From NCBI GenBank assembly GCA_023453725.1, contig JAEXTB010000329.1, positions 1-21,934 of the forward strand: a DNA stretch of 21,934 nt, written 5' to 3'. The DNA comes from Bacillota bacterium. GTDB lineage: Bacteria; Bacillota; Clostridia; Christensenellales; CAG-138. The translations under genes were made by a program, and so were the position numbers. Numbering within the stretch: the stretch's first letter is position 1; each line of letters opens with the position of its first letter. Under the pieces are notes generated by a model. The model made no database searches, was not told where the DNA came from, and saw nothing but the letters and a program-made list of their open reading frames with translations. Positions 14,736 to 21,934 of the stretch are shown here, piece after piece.

Positions 14736-17111
14736 TCAGCTGATATTTGCCGCGGAATACAGCCTGCTTTCAAGCAAACTGCGCGGCGCCACCCCAGCGG
14801 ATGCGGATACGGTATCTTCCTTGGCGTTCCATTGAAAAAAGCCAAGCTCTATAAACACCAATAGCGCCATTATGGCGGTTTCCCGGCCCTGTACCGGGAG
14901 TGAAATAAGTTCCAGCCGGGACGCAGGGCCAAGCTTTAATCTGGAAAGGAATGCCTGATACAGGTACGCCATTTCCGTACGATCCAGCAGCAAAGGCGCA
15001 AGCAAATTGTCTCCGCTCGGGCTTAGGGGCGTGAACGCGTTCCCTGCAAACTTGAGCAAAGGTGCGTATTGTGCATGACCGTCATACACGAACACACGCG
15101 CATGTACAAACGCTTCCCCTTCCAAATACGGAGCCAACAGCACGGCGTTGCCTGTTCCCACCTCTTGTGGAAGTTTGTGAAAATATACGTCCACAAGATC
15201 CGCCTGCGCATTTTCATAAATGAGATTGCGCAAACGCATGGCACCGCCGGGCGTAAGGCAGAGGATGAGCGTCCCTTCGAGCTCTGAGTTGAGCGCTTCG
15301 GTTATTGCTGCATCCATGTCCTCCACAGGCATGGTGTCAGCGCCACAAATATCATTATATAAAAAATTCCGAAAAAAAGCATCATAAAATTTCAGTGAGC
15401 TTTTTGCAATCAGCTCCGGCCTTTCAAAGTGAGAAACCGGCTTGATGGCGCGCAGCATCAGCTGCAGGCGCGCTTTGTTCTGCCACACATTCGCTTCGGG
15501 TGTATAAAGGATGTTCCAAATCCCCCCGTTGCCGTACACCGAACTGTTCTTTCCTTTTCCAAAGGCCACAAGCCGAACAGATCGCCCATCCTGCTCCGCA
15601 TTGGCCCGCAAATGCGTCCCGTCCCTGCCCATGGTTTCTATATCAGTAAGTCTGATATCGTGCGCTAAGAACACGGGTTGAGGATTTCCCTCCCCATACG
15701 GGGCAAGAAGGCAGAGTTCCTGCGCGGTCTGCAGCGTAAGGTTAGGGAGATTGAGGACGCCTTCGTATTTGGCGGACGGCAGAAATACCGAGGCCGGGTA
15801 GCTGCTGCGCAAATAATCCTGAAAGGCTAAAGAAAACGCCTCGAACTTATCAAGCGCCATCGTCAGCCCTGCCGCTTGGGCATGCCCCCCAAACCGGATA
15901 AACATCTCCCCGAAAGCGCTTAAACACTCATAAATATGTACGCCCGGAATACTTCGGCACGATCCTGTGAGCATTCCTTCGCTCAAATGAAACAACAGCA
16001 CCGGTCTATCATATTCCTCAACCAGTTTAGATGCCACAATCCCGATCACGCCCGGGCTCCAATCGGGTGAATAAAGCAGGATTGCCCGCATTGCCGCAAT
16101 ATTCTTCCCGTGCAGCATGCGGTGCGCCTGCTGGAGGATGCTTTTCTCTTCGCTTTGCCTGCGCTCGTTTTCCTCATTGAGTGCTAGCGCGAGAGACTGC
16201 GCCCGCTTTTCCTCTTCCGCCATCAGTAACAGCAAAGCGCGCTCAGCGTCCCCCATCCGGCCCGCAGCATTGATGCGCGGCGCAAGCCGGAATGCAAGCG
16301 TCTCGCTTGTGACCTCCTGCCCTGCGCTGCCGGAAACCGAAAGGAGCGTGCCTAATCCCATATGGGTAGGAACGAGCGGCATACCAAGGCTTACTATGGC
16401 ACGGTTCTCACCGCGCAACGGCACAATATCGGCTACCGTTGCCAACGCCGCAAGCGGCAGATATGCCTTTAATTGTTCCTCTGTTACGCCAAGCGCCTGT
16501 ATGAGTTTAAGAGCAACCCCTGCGCCGCATAGATCAGGGTTTGGATATTTGTTTCCGGGTAAGTGCGGGTTGATGACCGCGACGCAGTCGGGCAGCTCCT
16601 CCGGGCATTGATGATGGTCGGTTATAATTACCTCCATGCCCAGTTCTCTGCAATAGGCTACTTCCTCTTTTGCCGCAATACCATTGTCCACGGTCACAAT
16701 CAGCACCGCGCCTTTTTCCGCAACGGATTGAAGCGCCTGCTTGTTCATCCCATACCCTTCCGTATGGCGGGAAGGCAGGTAATAGCAGACATCGGCACCC
16801 TTTGCGCGCAAATACGTAACGAGTATGGCGGTAGAGCAGACGCCGTCCGCATCATAATCCCCGTAAACGCAGATACGTTCGTTTTGATGGAGCGCTTTTT
16901 TCAGGCGTAAAACCGCAGCCTGCATGCCATCTAAAAGAAACGGATCATGCAGCTGTTTGATGTCCGGATTTAAAAACGCATGGATTTCCCCTTGTTCGCA
17001 AATGCCCCTGTTTGCCAGCAGCGACGCTAAAAGAACGGAAATCCCGTTTTCCTCAGCGATCCGCTTTGCGAGTGCTGCGTTTTCCTGTAACAACGGTTCG
17101 AAACGTAGCAT
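14736..17111 (-). CDS. recJ: Single-stranded-DNA-specific exonuclease RecJ
   Basis: This 791-residue DHH-family 5'-3' exonuclease acts in recombination and repair. Metal-binding motifs are GDYDADG (84-90), VDNG (141-144), ITDHH (163-167) and ADIVPL with D228. The DHHA1 motif GGHAQAAG is at 408-415. An OB-like region follows at about 455-545. The last 235 residues form a C-terminal extension of the kind seen in Firmicute RecJ (YrvE), longer than the E. coli protein. The ATG at 17111 follows AAGGGG. The gene starts 46 bases after secF with a GC-rich hairpin in between, and apt follows 26 bases after its stop. Confidence 0.96.
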   Translation of the reverse strand: MLRFEPLLQENAALAKRIAEENGISVLLASLLANRGICEQGEIHAFLNPDIKQLHDPFLLDGMQAAVLRLKKALHQNERICVYGDYDADGVCSTAILVTYLRAKGADVCYYLPSRHTEGYGMNKQALQSVAEKGAVLIVTVDNGIAAKEEVAYCRELGMEVIITDHHQCPEELPDCVAVINPHLPGNKYPNPDLCGAGVALKLIQALGVTEEQLKAYLPLAALATVADIVPLRGENRAIVSLGMPLVPTHMGLGTLLSVSGSAGQEVTSETLAFRLAPRINAAGRMGDAERALLLLMAEEEKRAQSLALALNEENERRQSEEKSILQQAHRMLHGKNIAAMRAILLYSPDWSPGVIGIVASKLVEEYDRPVLLFHLSEGMLTGSCRSIPGVHIYECLSAFGEMFIRFGGHAQAAGLTMALDKFEAFSLAFQDYLRSSYPASVFLPSAKYEGVLNLPNLTLQTAQELCLLAPYGEGNPQPVFLAHDIRLTDIETMGRDGTHLRANAEQDGRSVRLVAFGKGKNSSVYGNGGIWNILYTPEANVWQNKARLQLMLRAIKPVSHFERPELIAKSSLKFYDAFFRNFLYNDICGADTMPVEDMDAAITEALNSELEGTLILCLTPGGAMRLRNLIYENAQADLVDVYFHKLPQEVGTGNAVLLAPYLEGEAFVHARVFVYDGHAQYAPLLKFAGNAFTPLSPSGDNLLAPLLLDRTEMAYLYQAFLSRLKLGPASRLELISLPVQGRETAIMALLVFIELGFFQWNAKEDTVSASAGVAPRSLLESRLYSAANIS

Positions 17112-17129
17112 GGATACCCCTTAAAAGGA

Positions 17130-17149
17130 GGCGGGCTTTCTTGCCCGCC
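17130..17149 (-). terminator. GC-rich hairpin between secF and recJ
   Basis: Perfect 7-bp stem GGCGGGC/GCCCGCC with a 6-base loop, 8 bases after the secF stop. The minus-strand tail TCCTTTTAA is weakly terminator-like and runs into the recJ ribosome binding site. The stem is nearly identical to the one between scfA and scfB. Confidence 0.6.
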
Positions 17150-17157
17150 CCTTGCAT

Positions 17158-18066
17158 TTATTTCTTCTTATCTGCCTTTTTCTTTTGAACGGCAGGTTTC
17201 AACCCGGCCTTCTCCTGTCTTATGATCCATAGGGGCGCCGCGAGGAATGTTGTGGTAAACACACACACAACAAGGCCGATAATAGCGGGTAGCGCAAACT
17301 CCCGCAAGGAAGCACCGCCGAAAATGGCGAGCCCCGCCAAGGCGACGATGAGAGCACCAGCCAGCGATACCATACGCGGCAAGGACCCGCGGATACCCGC
17401 ATTGGTAAGTTCCCTGCGGCGCTTGTCAGCCTGAGGGTCATTCTGGTAGATTTCCTTCAGGCGCTCAAAGAGCATATGGACACTATACACCGAGCAGACA
17501 GCCGTCAGCAGCCACGCGGAAACAAATGGCGGATCAACCGGCAAACGTACAACACCAGTCACGCCAAACAGCAGCGCCAGCGTATAAATCACCATAAGGC
17601 CAGCGGAAATACCCGCATGGATGCCATACCTTGCCCAAGCGTATAAAAGCGCAATGGCACACACGGAAACCGCAGGTACAAAGAGGCTCAGGAAAAGCTG
17701 ATCCGGCCGTGCTGCTGTGATGCTTTGCGCGGAAACAACTTTGGCGCCCGGATAAGTCTTTGCGATGGTCTGCGCAACGCTGCTTGCAAGCCCGTCGGCA
17801 TCCCCGGAGTACTGCAGGCGGATATCCGCAATATTGTGACGGTCCCCCGCTGTCTGCACAAGCGCGCCGGGAACGCCGTTCTCGCTCAGAGCAGATGCAA
17901 TCACAGTTGTATCAAATTCCGTCTTTACGTTTATGGAGATCAACGTGCCGCCCGCATACACAACGCCTGTCCGCAGGCCGCCCAGTGCCGCGCAGGCGAT
18001 CAGCGTGATCACGATAATCGCAAGGGCAACAATGTGCCAACGCTTAAAATTCTTTACAAAATCCAT
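17158..18066 (-). CDS. secF: SecF-like protein-export membrane protein, divergent
   Basis: This 302-residue SecF homologue is expected to have six helices: one near the N-terminus (11-30), a periplasmic P4-like domain (40-120) and five more after 123. It keeps the YAGGTL block (GGT motif, 39-41), the arginine of TM segment 5 (R231) and IFGGASLREFALP. SecDF uses proton flow to pull secreted proteins across the membrane. The essential proton-relay aspartate of SecF (D213 in E. coli) is replaced by S195 in SVYSVHMLFERLKE, by hand alignment. The C-terminus is lysine-rich (KKKADKKK). The ATG at 18066 follows AAGGAGG with an 8-base spacer and lies 13 bases after secD. Confidence 0.88.
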   Translation of the reverse strand: MDFVKNFKRWHIVALAIIVITLIACAALGGLRTGVVYAGGTLISINVKTEFDTTVIASALSENGVPGALVQTAGDRHNIADIRLQYSGDADGLASSVAQTIAKTYPGAKVVSAQSITAARPDQLFLSLFVPAVSVCAIALLYAWARYGIHAGISAGLMVIYTLALLFGVTGVVRLPVDPPFVSAWLLTAVCSVYSVHMLFERLKEIYQNDPQADKRRRELTNAGIRGSLPRMVSLAGALIVALAGLAIFGGASLREFALPAIIGLVVCVFTTTFLAAPLWIIRQEKAGLKPAVQKKKADKKK

Positions 18067-18079
18067 TTGCGTTTCCTCC

Positions 18080-19378
18080 TTACTGGGCAGTCCTGCCGGC
18101 AATTGCACGGCGGGATACATAAAGCTTTTTGTTCCCGGCCGGAAAGCCCATCAGCAGGCTGAACAGGCCGCGCGTAACCAGCGCATGCAAGAAGCTGAAT
18201 ACCGCGCCCACCGAGAGTACACCCGCAAAACTCTGCACCGGATTGTTCCCCGCAATAAGCAGGGTAAGCGAGAGAAGCAATACAACCGCATGCGTATGGA
18301 CAATTGGTTTGAACGCCTCAGCAAAGCCGGTTTTCACGGCAGTGCGTACCGTTTTTCCAAGGAGCATTTCGCTTCTTAAGCGCGCAAACAACAGGCAATC
18401 CGCTTCTGCCGCAAGCGCAAGAGAGAGGAGCACCGCGATAGCACCCGGCAAATTCAACCGAATACCGGGAATTGTGGCAAGCCCCATCAGGAATACAAGC
18501 ACGAAAATCAATAAGGAAAGATCTGCAATAAGTCCCGCCAGGCGATACCGTATCAGCAGCAATACAAATACGAGCGCCAGCAGGACGCCAAACACGGTTA
18601 TGATGGTTTGGGTGGCAACGCCGCCAAGCGAAGCGCCAAGATCTGAAACGCTGGTCAGGGTAATCGGTACGGGCAATACCCCACTGTTCAGCTGCTGGGC
18701 AAGCAGGCCTGCGCTTTGGGAAGTCATGGAACCGGTATCCAAGTAAGCCGACCCGCCGGAAATCACAGAATCGATCACCGGCTGTGCGATAACCTGGTCG
18801 TTGAGCTCTACACTGAACTGTTTTCCAACGTTGGCTTCACTCGCATTTTGAAGCGCCTTTGCGGCATCCGGCTTAAGAGTGAACCCTACCACATAGGTGG
18901 CGTTTACGCTAAGCGCAGTCTGCTGCTGCTGTTTGGCCTGAACAAATACGCGTTGTAACCCCGAATTGTCAAATATGACGTTTCCTTCCGGATCCTTGTA
19001 AACAAGCTTGGCCTGTTCAGAGAGATATTGTGAGAGATAAGAGAGGCCTGCCTGCTCGTCCGGACCATTTACGGAAATATCCGCGCGAACGGCAGCATCC
19101 CCAACGCGTACAACGGAGGAATCGGCATATCCCGCGCCTTCAAGACGCTTACGGACAATATCAGCCACCTGCTCCATATCTGCCGCGGAAGCTTCGGTCC
19201 CTTCCTTGGGCTCGAATACGACGGAAGCGCCGCCCGCAAGCTCCATGCCTTTGGGCACCTGCTCCACAAAAGGCCGCACCTCGTAAATGCCCCATGCAAT
19301 GCCAAAAAATCCGATATAGCCGATGGCAGCCGTAAGCAGCACAATGATAATAAGAGAAACAACCTTGCGTACACTCAC
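18080..19378 (-). CDS. secD: SecD-like protein-export membrane protein, divergent
   Basis: This 432-residue SecD homologue has a first helix at 5-30, a large external domain (about 35-245) with GMELAGG in place of GLDLxGG, and five helices from 255 on. LPGAIAV (310-316) aligns with the LPGIAGI block. The usual VDAN and DANVTT signatures read AEAD (324-327) and HTHAVV (361-366), so the relay aspartate D519 of E. coli is replaced by E325. The start is a GTG at 19378, 8 bases after AAGGAGG; upstream in-frame codons overlap that site. A promoter is predicted at 19477-19505. It pairs with secF 13 bases downstream. Confidence 0.88.
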   Translation of the reverse strand: MSVRKVVSLIIIVLLTAAIGYIGFFGIAWGIYEVRPFVEQVPKGMELAGGASVVFEPKEGTEASAADMEQVADIVRKRLEGAGYADSSVVRVGDAAVRADISVNGPDEQAGLSYLSQYLSEQAKLVYKDPEGNVIFDNSGLQRVFVQAKQQQQTALSVNATYVVGFTLKPDAAKALQNASEANVGKQFSVELNDQVIAQPVIDSVISGGSAYLDTGSMTSQSAGLLAQQLNSGVLPVPITLTSVSDLGASLGGVATQTIITVFGVLLALVFVLLLIRYRLAGLIADLSLLIFVLVFLMGLATIPGIRLNLPGAIAVLLSLALAAEADCLLFARLRSEMLLGKTVRTAVKTGFAEAFKPIVHTHAVVLLLSLTLLIAGNNPVQSFAGVLSVGAVFSFLHALVTRGLFSLLMGFPAGNKKLYVSRRAIAGRTAQ

Positions 19379-19405
19379 TACGCATTCCTCCTTTTTTACA
19401 TGCAA

Positions 19406-19497
19406 AACGCATGCGCTGGACATTGTCTGTATGCGCCCGAAGAACGCTTTTGGCGTAAATCCCAGGCAACGTACCTATTATGTCACAACGCATGCGC
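19406..19497. repeat. Pair of 11-base direct repeats with a palindromic core upstream of secD
   Basis: AACGCATGCGC occurs at 19406-19416 and again at 19487-19497, 81 bases apart; CGCATGCG is a palindrome. One copy is inside the spacer of the predicted secD promoter and the other is just upstream of the secD ribosome binding site. This would suit a regulator binding two operators, but chance cannot be excluded. Confidence 0.5.
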
Positions 19498-19505
19498 GGT
19501 TTCAA
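19477..19505 (-). promoter_or_regulatory. Predicted promoter of secD
   Basis: Minus-strand TTGAAA (19505-19500) and CATAAT (19482-19477) are separated by 17 bases, within the 147-base gap between the L,D-transpeptidase gene and secD. The leader would be about 90 bases. Confidence 0.6.
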
Positions 19506-19525
19506 GAGCGGCAAAAACGCCCCGT

Positions 19526-20479
19526 TTAGTCAACGGATACGATATTCGGGTAGTTCTGCAGATATGTGGCGATACTCCAGTTATCCGTAGAAGGAATGTC
19601 CCCCGGGGTTAGCTTTGGGCGGTTCGTCGGCTGCTTGGGGCGCGTAAGGTTCTTTTTGATGAATGCAGTTTCCAGATCGTCTTTGGAGCCCCTGCGGATG
19701 ACAACTTCCGTTCCCGGCGCAATGTGGTAGTATATCCACCGAGCATCCGGGACCAGAAGGCGGACGCAGCCATGCGACGCGCGCTGCCCAAGCTTACTGT
19801 AGGAGGTCGTATAATACTTCGCATCCTTTTTGGTATAGAGCAGGGAATGAAAATAGATTTTCCCGCTGATTTGTGTCCAGTATTGGCCGTAAACGCCGTC
19901 GTTTACAAACAGACCGAACCGCACCTTGTGGCTGCCGGAAGAAAACGTACCGCGCGGGGTGGGTGTCTTGATCGCTCCTGTGGAACAAACCATGAATCGT
20001 ACCGGATCGGTATAGGCACCGGTATTATCCCGCCGATACACCATGACAACCTGATGGTAGATGTCTATGATCATTCGAAACGTGCCGGGGACTGGGTAAG
20101 CCACGGGCGATTCATAGACCCCGTTATCCCCTACCAGTTCTTCAAATTTCATGCTAGTTGTAGGCGCGAGACGCCGTATTTCCTCCTCCGTAAGCGAAGG
20201 CACAAAGGAGGGTTGAGGCGAAACGGTCGGTACAGCGCTGTTCGCAGGACTTGGCACAGCCCTTGGCGAAGGTGTAAGCGTTTGTGTCGGCTTTGGCGTA
20301 ACAGGTGTAGGCGTAACCGTGGGCGTCTGCACTGGACGGGGCGTTAAAGCTACAAACATCTGCTTTGCGGCAAATGCCTGCACAGCTTTCTGCTCTGCTC
20401 TTTCCTGCACCGGTGTACACCCGATGAAAAGCGAACATGCAAGTACCAACAACAGTGTTCTTTGCCCCGCGTTTCCCAT
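19526..20479 (-). CDS. L,D-transpeptidase (YkuD domain) lipoprotein
   Basis: This 317-residue protein is predicted to be a surface lipoprotein. A short start with R7 and a hydrophobic stretch ends at C21 (SLFIGC), which fits the lipobox pattern although phenylalanine at -3 is unusual. Residues 46-95 are a proline/threonine-rich spacer (TPTVTPTPVTPKP). The YkuD domain covers about 130-265, with H211 in YFHSLLY and the catalytic SHGCVRL, H236 and C238. Such enzymes form or exchange 3-3 peptidoglycan cross-links or anchor proteins to the wall. A basic C-terminal tail of about 50 residues follows. The start follows AAGGGGGT and lies 22 bases after scfB, so it is likely co-transcribed with the SCIFF maturase. 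Confidence 0.93.
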   Translation of the reverse strand: MGNAGQRTLLLVLACSLFIGCTPVQERAEQKAVQAFAAKQMFVALTPRPVQTPTVTPTPVTPKPTQTLTPSPRAVPSPANSAVPTVSPQPSFVPSLTEEEIRRLAPTTSMKFEELVGDNGVYESPVAYPVPGTFRMIIDIYHQVVMVYRRDNTGAYTDPVRFMVCSTGAIKTPTPRGTFSSGSHKVRFGLFVNDGVYGQYWTQISGKIYFHSLLYTKKDAKYYTTSYSKLGQRASHGCVRLLVPDARWIYYHIAPGTEVVIRRGSKDDLETAFIKKNLTRPKQPTNRPKLTPGDIPSTDNWSIATYLQNYPNIVSVD

Positions 20480-20501
20480 GGCTACCCCCTTATATCTCTC
20501 C

Positions 20502-21845
20502 CTAGCGTTCCAGCAGATTAATGCCTATGGCGCACTCGGTCCGTTTGCGTTCAAGCGCGCATGCGATTTCATCCGGAACGGAAATATCCCCCTGGTATTT
20601 CCAGGCGTTTGCCGCACAGCCGCCGCTGCAGAAATACTTGGCCCAGCACTGCCTGCATGCGGGCTTTGTGCGCACGTTGCATTCCTGAAACGGCTTTTGC
20701 AGGCTTGCGTCAAAGGAACTGTCCAATACGTTCCCCATTTTGAAGCCATCTTCCCCGACAAATTGGTGGCAGGGGTAAATGTCTCCGTCCGGCGTTATGG
20801 CCACATATTCTGTCCCGGCCCCGCAGCCGGTGATGCGTTTTTTCAGGCAGGGGCCGTTGTCCATATCCAGCATGAAATGAAAGAAATTAAACCAGTTGCC
20901 GTCCTGACGGCTGTTCATCAGGAACGCAGCAAGTTTGTCGTATTCTTCCATAATACGCGGCAAATGCTCCTTCGTAATAGCATACGGGCTTTCAGGCGCA
21001 AGCACCACGGGTTCTATGGAAATCTGGCGGAAGCCTTCTTCATAAAGCGCTTTGACGTCCTCAACAAAATCCAGATTGAGATTGGTGAACGTGCCGCGCA
21101 CATAATGCTCTTTTTCGCCGCGCGCCGTAACGAGCGCTTTGAGTTTTGGAAGTATCGCGTCATACGAGCCCTTGCCGTTGACCGTGGGGCGAAGTTCGTC
21201 ATGCACGTCACGGCGGCCATCCAGGCTCAACACGACATTATGCATCTCGCGGTTAAGATATTCTATTTTATCCTCAGTCAATGCAAGCCCGTTTGTCGTC
21301 ATCGTAAAACGGATGATTTTGCCGTGCTTTTTTTCAAGCTCCCTGCCGTAGGCGACCGTCTCTTTGACGACGTCGAAATTCATCAGCGGTTCGCCGCCAA
21401 ACAGATCGACTTCCAGATGCTTTCTGTTGCCGGAACGGGCAATCAAAAAGTCCAGCGCCGCCTTTGCCGTTTCAAGCGGCATCATCATGCGCGCGCCGTG
21501 GAATTCTCCTGTAGAGGCAAAGCAATACTTGCACCTGAGGTTGCAATCGTGCGCAATGTGGAGGCACATGGCTTTGATGACCTGGATTGGTTCCTGAGTT
21601 GGCGGCGGCGTCTGTTCTTTAGAATCGAACATGCCCATCTCGCGCAACGCGTCAAACTCCTCCAGAATTTCCTGCACTTCCGAGGAAGGAAGCGTAATGG
21701 AAAACGCGTCTTTACCCTCTTCAAGCGCATGCGCGACAAGATAAGCGGCTTCATCCAAAAGATGTACTGCGCCGCTCTCTACATCCAGCATAAAATACTG
21801 CTGCTTTTGATCCCTTGGATCCAAAAAAGAAAAGGTATGAATCAA
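20502..21845 (-). CDS. scfB: Radical SAM/SPASM maturase of the SCIFF ribosomal peptide
   Basis: This 447-residue enzyme matches the thioether-forming SCIFF maturase family (CteB/ScfB), which links cysteine sulphur to a partner residue in a small Cys-rich peptide. The first 90 residues look like a peptide-recognition (RRE, PqqD-like) domain. The radical SAM cluster motif is C101-x3-C105-x2-C108 (CNLRCKYC) with GGEP at 150-153. The C-terminal SPASM region holds C333, C341 and C359, then C389, C397, C400, C406, C410 and C429 for auxiliary clusters (CRQCWAKYFCSGGC). The start is a rare TTG at 21845, 7 bases after AAGGAG; the translated start MIHTFSFLDP fits the family. The family call is from recognition, not a search. 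Confidence 0.93.
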   Translation of the reverse strand: MIHTFSFLDPRDQKQQYFMLDVESGAVHLLDEAAYLVAHALEEGKDAFSITLPSSEVQEILEEFDALREMGMFDSKEQTPPPTQEPIQVIKAMCLHIAHDCNLRCKYCFASTGEFHGARMMMPLETAKAALDFLIARSGNRKHLEVDLFGGEPLMNFDVVKETVAYGRELEKKHGKIIRFTMTTNGLALTEDKIEYLNREMHNVVLSLDGRRDVHDELRPTVNGKGSYDAILPKLKALVTARGEKEHYVRGTFTNLNLDFVEDVKALYEEGFRQISIEPVVLAPESPYAITKEHLPRIMEEYDKLAAFLMNSRQDGNWFNFFHFMLDMDNGPCLKKRITGCGAGTEYVAITPDGDIYPCHQFVGEDGFKMGNVLDSSFDASLQKPFQECNVRTKPACRQCWAKYFCSGGCAANAWKYQGDISVPDEIACALERKRTECAIGINLLER

Positions 21846-21878
21846 ACAGGTGCTCCTTCTTCTGTAAAAACGGAATTA

Positions 21879-21900
21879 GGGCGGGCTTTATTGCCCGCCC
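21879..21900 (-). terminator. GC-rich hairpin between scfA and scfB (attenuator-like)
   Basis: A perfect 8-bp stem, GGGCGGGC/GCCCGCCC, has a 6-base A/T loop and lies about 22 bases after the probable scfA stop. On the minus strand the tail is TAATTCCGTTTTT, so termination should be partial. It could keep maturase levels below peptide levels. Confidence 0.65.
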
Positions 21901-21922
21901 TTTCTCATTTGCTGTACAAAGC

Positions 21923-21934
21923 TTATTTCTTTTC
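21923..21934 (-). CDS. scfA: Probable 3' end of the SCIFF peptide gene (partial, right edge)
   Basis: Only the last three codons and the stop are inside the window; they read Glu-Lys-Lys-TAA. SCIFF peptides are about 45 residues with six cysteines and, from memory, often end in Cys-Glu-Lys or similar. They lie immediately upstream of the maturase gene. Position, spacing to scfB (77 bases) and the intervening hairpin fit, but three codons cannot prove identity. Confidence 0.35.
   Translation of the reverse strand, partial: EKK

Noticed and set aside
20204..20342. Short repeated units in the L,D-transpeptidase gene as a possible tandem repeat element
   Set aside because: They only encode the Pro/Thr-rich linker; low-complexity protein coding explains them.
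1..21934. CRISPR array, prophage, insertion sequence or tRNA genes
   Set aside because: No spaced repeats, transposase, integrase or cloverleaf sequences were seen on either strand.

Overview
This window reads as a chromosomal segment of a Clostridia-class Firmicute. The evidence is a valine T-box leader, the IreB family, strong AGGAGG ribosome binding sites, sigma-A promoters with 17-base spacers, and a SCIFF radical-SAM maturase beside secDF. GC content looks to be around half by eye. A finer placement, for example in the Christensenellales, would be a guess. All nineteen supported coding regions lie on the minus strand, so transcription runs from right to left. No transposases, phage genes, CRISPR arrays, tRNAs or rRNAs were seen.

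Right half, in transcription order (21934 down to 9279): the last codons of a probable SCIFF peptide gene (scfA), its maturase scfB, a lipoprotein L,D-transpeptidase, secD, secF, recJ, apt, a bifunctional rel, dtd, a glyoxalase-II-like hydrolase and hemZ. Spacing is mostly tight, with two small overlaps. Hairpins between scfA and scfB, secF and recJ, and apt and rel, plus a promoter before secD, probably divide this long cluster into sub-units with different expression.

Left half: a membrane dCache-HAMP-GGDEF diguanylate cyclase (7318-9144); valS behind a T-box with a GUC specifier (6987-7243); glyA with its own promoter and terminator; an iscR-iscS-iscU iron-sulphur cluster operon whose promoter carries an IscR-like operator; a 54-residue one-helix membrane protein with its own expression signals; and the first 52 codons of ireB at the left edge, behind a near-consensus promoter.

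Most of the content is housekeeping: Fe-S assembly, one-carbon metabolism, tRNA charging and proofreading, stringent response, DNA repair and protein export. The parts that deserve a second look are the SCIFF/L,D-transpeptidase/SecDF block, where SecD and SecF lack residues the family normally needs for proton-driven export; the punctuating hairpins; the iscR operator; and the small membrane protein.
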